NCBI GenBank assembly: GCA_024516035.1
Contig: CM044960.1
Coordinates: 12,608,818 to 12,672,817 of the forward strand
Direction: 5' to 3'
Length of the DNA stretch: 64,000 nt
DNA from: Bactericera cockerelli
Taxonomy: Eukaryota > Arthropoda > Insecta > Hemiptera > Triozidae
In this document: positions 61,257-64,000 of the stretch, in pieces
Layout of the letters: each line of letters opens with the position of its first letter
Position numbering within the stretch: position 1 is the first letter of the stretch
Notes under the pieces: generated by a model
Database searches by the model: none
Told to the model about the DNA's origin: nothing
Seen by the model: the letters and a program-made list of their open reading frames with translations, nothing else
Program-made: the position numbers and the translations under genes

Positions 61257-63403
61257 GTGAGTATATTTTAACTCTTTGTGTTCCAGTGCATGACTAACTT
61301 GCAACCATAGAAATGTAAAAATGTTGCTATACTCTAGTTAAAATTCATCTATCTTGTCCTTACAGTTGAGTGCATGCTCACAACACAAACCCAATATCTT
61401 GTTAATATGGTCAGGTGCATGCTTACCATTCAATTTTCCCCACTTTTTTATTTTAATTACCAATTTTTCAACTATAATTGATAAAAGTATCATTTTGAGT
61501 GTATTTGGCACTTTCTTATGATAATATACTAATAAATCTGATGTAAAGTTCATATTCCCAATATTATATCTATGGTACTCATAGGCCTAAATTAACGAAC
61601 AATGACAAACTGGAGACCACTACTATTCTGTTGTTATTACCATGGTAACATCCAATCACATTTAGTAACAGTGTCCACTAAAGAAACATTAATTAATTCA
61701 GGCCATTCTCTCCCTCTATTCCTTCAGGTTAGACCTCATGGATGTGAATGACTCAAATAATTCCGATGATGAAGACATTGATGATGACTGGGATGAGGCC
61801 GAAGAGGACAGTGATATGGTTGAATCCATACCATGCTTGTTTGAATCTCAAAGCTGTGGTGATTCATTTGGGTCACTTGAGAAAGCTATTCTTCATTTAA
61901 AACATGCCCACAAGCTAGGTAAGATCCATTTTTACTAAGATTTTGAGAATTTTGTAAAGTTACTCAACTCACTAGACAGTCTGGCTGAGAGACTTTAAAC
62001 AGAGAGTAAAGCAGCCTACCAGCTATCTATCCAGGATATACCAGATTTAATCTAAGTGGGGTACAAAGCATTTCTTTATTATATTTATACTCTTCGAAAT
62101 AGTCTCATTTTAAATGTATTAAAATGTGTTGTCTGTAATAGAAACTTGAAAAAATATAATAAAAGTAATATATTTAAATAAAAAAAAATCAAGGGTTCTG
62201 TACTTCAATATGCTTGATGTTTGAAATTTTCACACATTACTAGTCATTAATTCTCAGAAAAACTGGGTCTCAATCTGTGGAAAAAATTGAAATTTGGGAG
62301 TTAATTTTGAATAAAGTAAAATGCCCCACTGCAAGTCAGCCTTATGTGATAGTTCATGAGGTGCTAGACCTGCTCTTTAAATATGTCCAATTGTCCCTAG
62401 AACACCCTGTACCTATATCAGCTTAAGGAATGTTGCTATATTAAAAGAACAAGTAATGTTAATTTCACTTTGTGATTCTTACCTTTCTTATTTCCAGATT
62501 TTCTTGAGCTAAAACTGGTTCACAAAATGGACTGTTACTTGTTTATCAAATTAATCAACTTCTTTAGAAAGCACAATCCAACCCCTGGAGACATATTGAA
62601 AGCTGTCTTGTCCAGTAAGGGAGACACATCGAAGCTGCCATGGTCAGCTGATGAATACATGAAGCCACACCTCACAGATGATCCTTGGCTAATGTATGGT
62701 AAGATTCAAGTCATGTATTTTTTGTACAAAATATCATAGGTACATTATTGTGTTTGTTGCATGTCATGCAGTGTCTTTCATAGTAAACCTAAAAGTGAAA
62801 TCTAAGTCATATCTGAAGATAGTTTGAAATCTATTTGTGTCATGATAATTTTGAACAGCAGCTTTGATTTAAATGTAAAAATGTCAATCAAAAAAACAAT
62901 AATATATTGTTTATTAGCTTTTGGGATGATTATGTAAACAGAATCAGTTAATGACGTAGTGCTTCTAAATCATTAGAATTGGAACTCTTTCAAGATACCA
63001 TATTATTACATAAAACATAAATAACCGACCTCAGTAGCTTGATCAATAAGGTGGCGGACTTGTGACCAGGAGGTTGGTGGTTCAAGTCCCGGTTTCAGCG
63101 TAGATTTAGTATAGCAAGTTTGTGTAGTTGTGATATCACGAAAGTGATTAACACAAATATGATAACTTTAAAAAATAAAAAATAAACATAAAATTATTAT
63201 TTCCATCATTCTTTCTCTACATAATCATCCATCACCAATCACCATCCATTGATTCCGCAGACTACGATGACATAGAGGAGTCAGTGGATGACCTCGTGCC
63301 TTTGAATGGTGTCCATCATGTCAATGTTGAACATGGCAGAATCACCATGACTCAAGAGCACTATGCCTCACTGCAGGACCAAATCAAACTCCTCTCCCAA
63401 CAG
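61219..63403 (+). CDS. PRMT3: PRMT3, protein arginine methyltransferase 3, N-terminal part (3'-partial)
   Basis: Exons 61219-61256, 61728-61918, 62498-62698 and 63261-63403 join in frame and continue past the window. The N-terminus is very acidic (DDEDIDDDWDEAEEDSD), followed by a C2H2-like finger region, then YLFIKLINFFRKHNPTPGDI, matching recalled PRMT3 'GYIKLINFIRLKNPTVEYM', and PWSADEYMKPHLTDDPWLMY, matching 'PWEKEEYLKPVLEDDLLLQF'. PRMT3 is a cytosolic asymmetric arginine methyltransferase acting on ribosomal protein S2 (family knowledge). The SAM-binding catalytic core is outside the window. In the finger the first cysteine pair reads C-L-F-E-S-Q-S-C rather than C-X2-C. The start is the first of two close ATGs (61219, 61225). 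Confidence 0.88.
61728..61918 (+). CDS. PRMT3: PRMT3 exon 2, acidic stretch and zinc finger
   Basis: Acceptor CCTTCAG, donor GTAAGA. Acidic run then IPCLFESQSCGDSFGSLEKA and HLKHAHKL. Confidence 0.88.
62498..62698 (+). CDS. PRMT3: PRMT3 exon 3
   Basis: Acceptor TATTTCCAG, donor GTAAGA. DFLELKLVHKMDCYLFIKLI and onward; ends in phase 1. Confidence 0.9.
63024..63170 (+). repeat. Family B tRNA-headed SINE, near full length
   Basis: Head ACCGACCTCAGTAGCTTGAT, box B GGTTCAAGTCCCGG, body 'gtgatatcacgaaagtgatt', A/T tail. Inside PRMT3 intron 3. Confidence 0.85.
63261..63403 (+). CDS. PRMT3: PRMT3 exon 4
   Basis: Acceptor GATTCCGCAG, donor GTAATC. DYDDIEESVDDLVPLNG then a helix beginning MTQEHYASLQDQIKLLSQQ. 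Confidence 0.87.
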
Positions 63404-64000
63404 GTAATCTATATTTCTTCTTTAACTTTCTTTCTTTAAGTTTTATATTAGAACTTGGTATTAGCTTATATGAGGTTTATTGTATTTTACTATTATTCTT
63501 GTACATTTGAAAAAAAACATTTAATTCAACAAAAAAAATCCTTGTCCATGAAAATTGATGTTTTGGTACATTTGAACAAAAACATTTAATTTAAAAAAAT
63601 TCCATGTCCATGAAAATTGGTGTTTCGGTTTCATATGATGTTAAAACTTGAGGGAGAATGTAATTCAAACACAAATGTTGTGGAGCTAAGCCTTTCGTGT
63701 GGTCTAAAGCATACTTATGAAACAAAAATAACAGGAATCTGTGTTCGATGAAATTTCATGCTCTATGCTTGGCATTGCTTTACTCCAATGATTTTTTGAG
63801 GAACTATACTATTCTGCATGCATTATTTACCAGAGTATAGAAGGAGGCAAGTCATATCAGTCTGTTCCTTTCAAGGGACATGGAATTATAGTATTTATGT
63901 TGTTTATTTCTTTATTTATTTTTATTATAAACTGGTTGGAGTCCAACAAGCACAGTCTCAATTATCACACCGACCTCTATTAGATCTATTATGACTAAAA

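Overview
This is a window of animal nuclear DNA, most likely from an arthropod. It is AT-rich, its genes are split by GT-AG introns, and its introns and spacers are packed with short retroposons. The gene set (a FAST-kinase-domain protein, a brummer/PNPLA2 lipase, BRD8 and PRMT3) is housekeeping and does not fix the species. An insect, perhaps a hemipteran, or a crustacean would fit; I cannot tell which. No prokaryotic genes, CRISPR arrays or complete rRNA genes were seen.

Layout. (1) 1-11879, plus strand: twelve exons of a FAST-kinase-domain protein (FASTKD1-like, mitochondrial RNA biology), cut at the 5' edge. (2) 11880-17440: spacer of repeats. (3) 17441-37560, plus strand: nine exons of a brummer/ATGL (PNPLA2) triacylglycerol lipase, with a 10.7-kb first intron. 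(4) 37561-40998: tail-to-tail spacer. (5) 40999-58201, minus strand: fourteen coding exons of BRD8, the bromodomain subunit of the Tip60/NuA4 acetyltransferase complex. Its last intron holds a very young Ty3/gypsy-type LTR element at 41523-44087. (6) 58241-61218: head-to-head spacer with a candidate CRE/initiator promoter. (7) 61219-63403, plus strand: the first four coding exons of PRMT3, running off the window.

All splice junctions were chosen by eye from GT/AG sites, reading phase and recalled family similarity. In the three genes that end inside the window the exon lengths sum to whole codons: 866 codons for the FASTKD gene (open at the 5' edge) and 657 for the lipase. BRD8 gives 1087 codons, but only if one surplus base in its first coding exon is discounted.

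Repeats. At least six families with tRNA-like heads (called A-F here) and several other short families (G-J) recur in both orientations. There are also several foldback or MITE elements, two with clear target-site duplications, and several minisatellites. The most unusual signals are: the LTR element with identical 210-bp LTRs, a duplicated primer-binding site and an unbroken gag-protease-integrase-tail frame lacking the middle of pol; a threefold tandem copy of the splice acceptor and first ~20 bp of the last lipase exon, where the two upstream copies lead straight to a stop; a lipase C-terminus whose reading frame is doubtful and runs into SINE DNA; a one-base frameshift in BRD8; and a three-layer nest of retroposons with visible target-site duplications.
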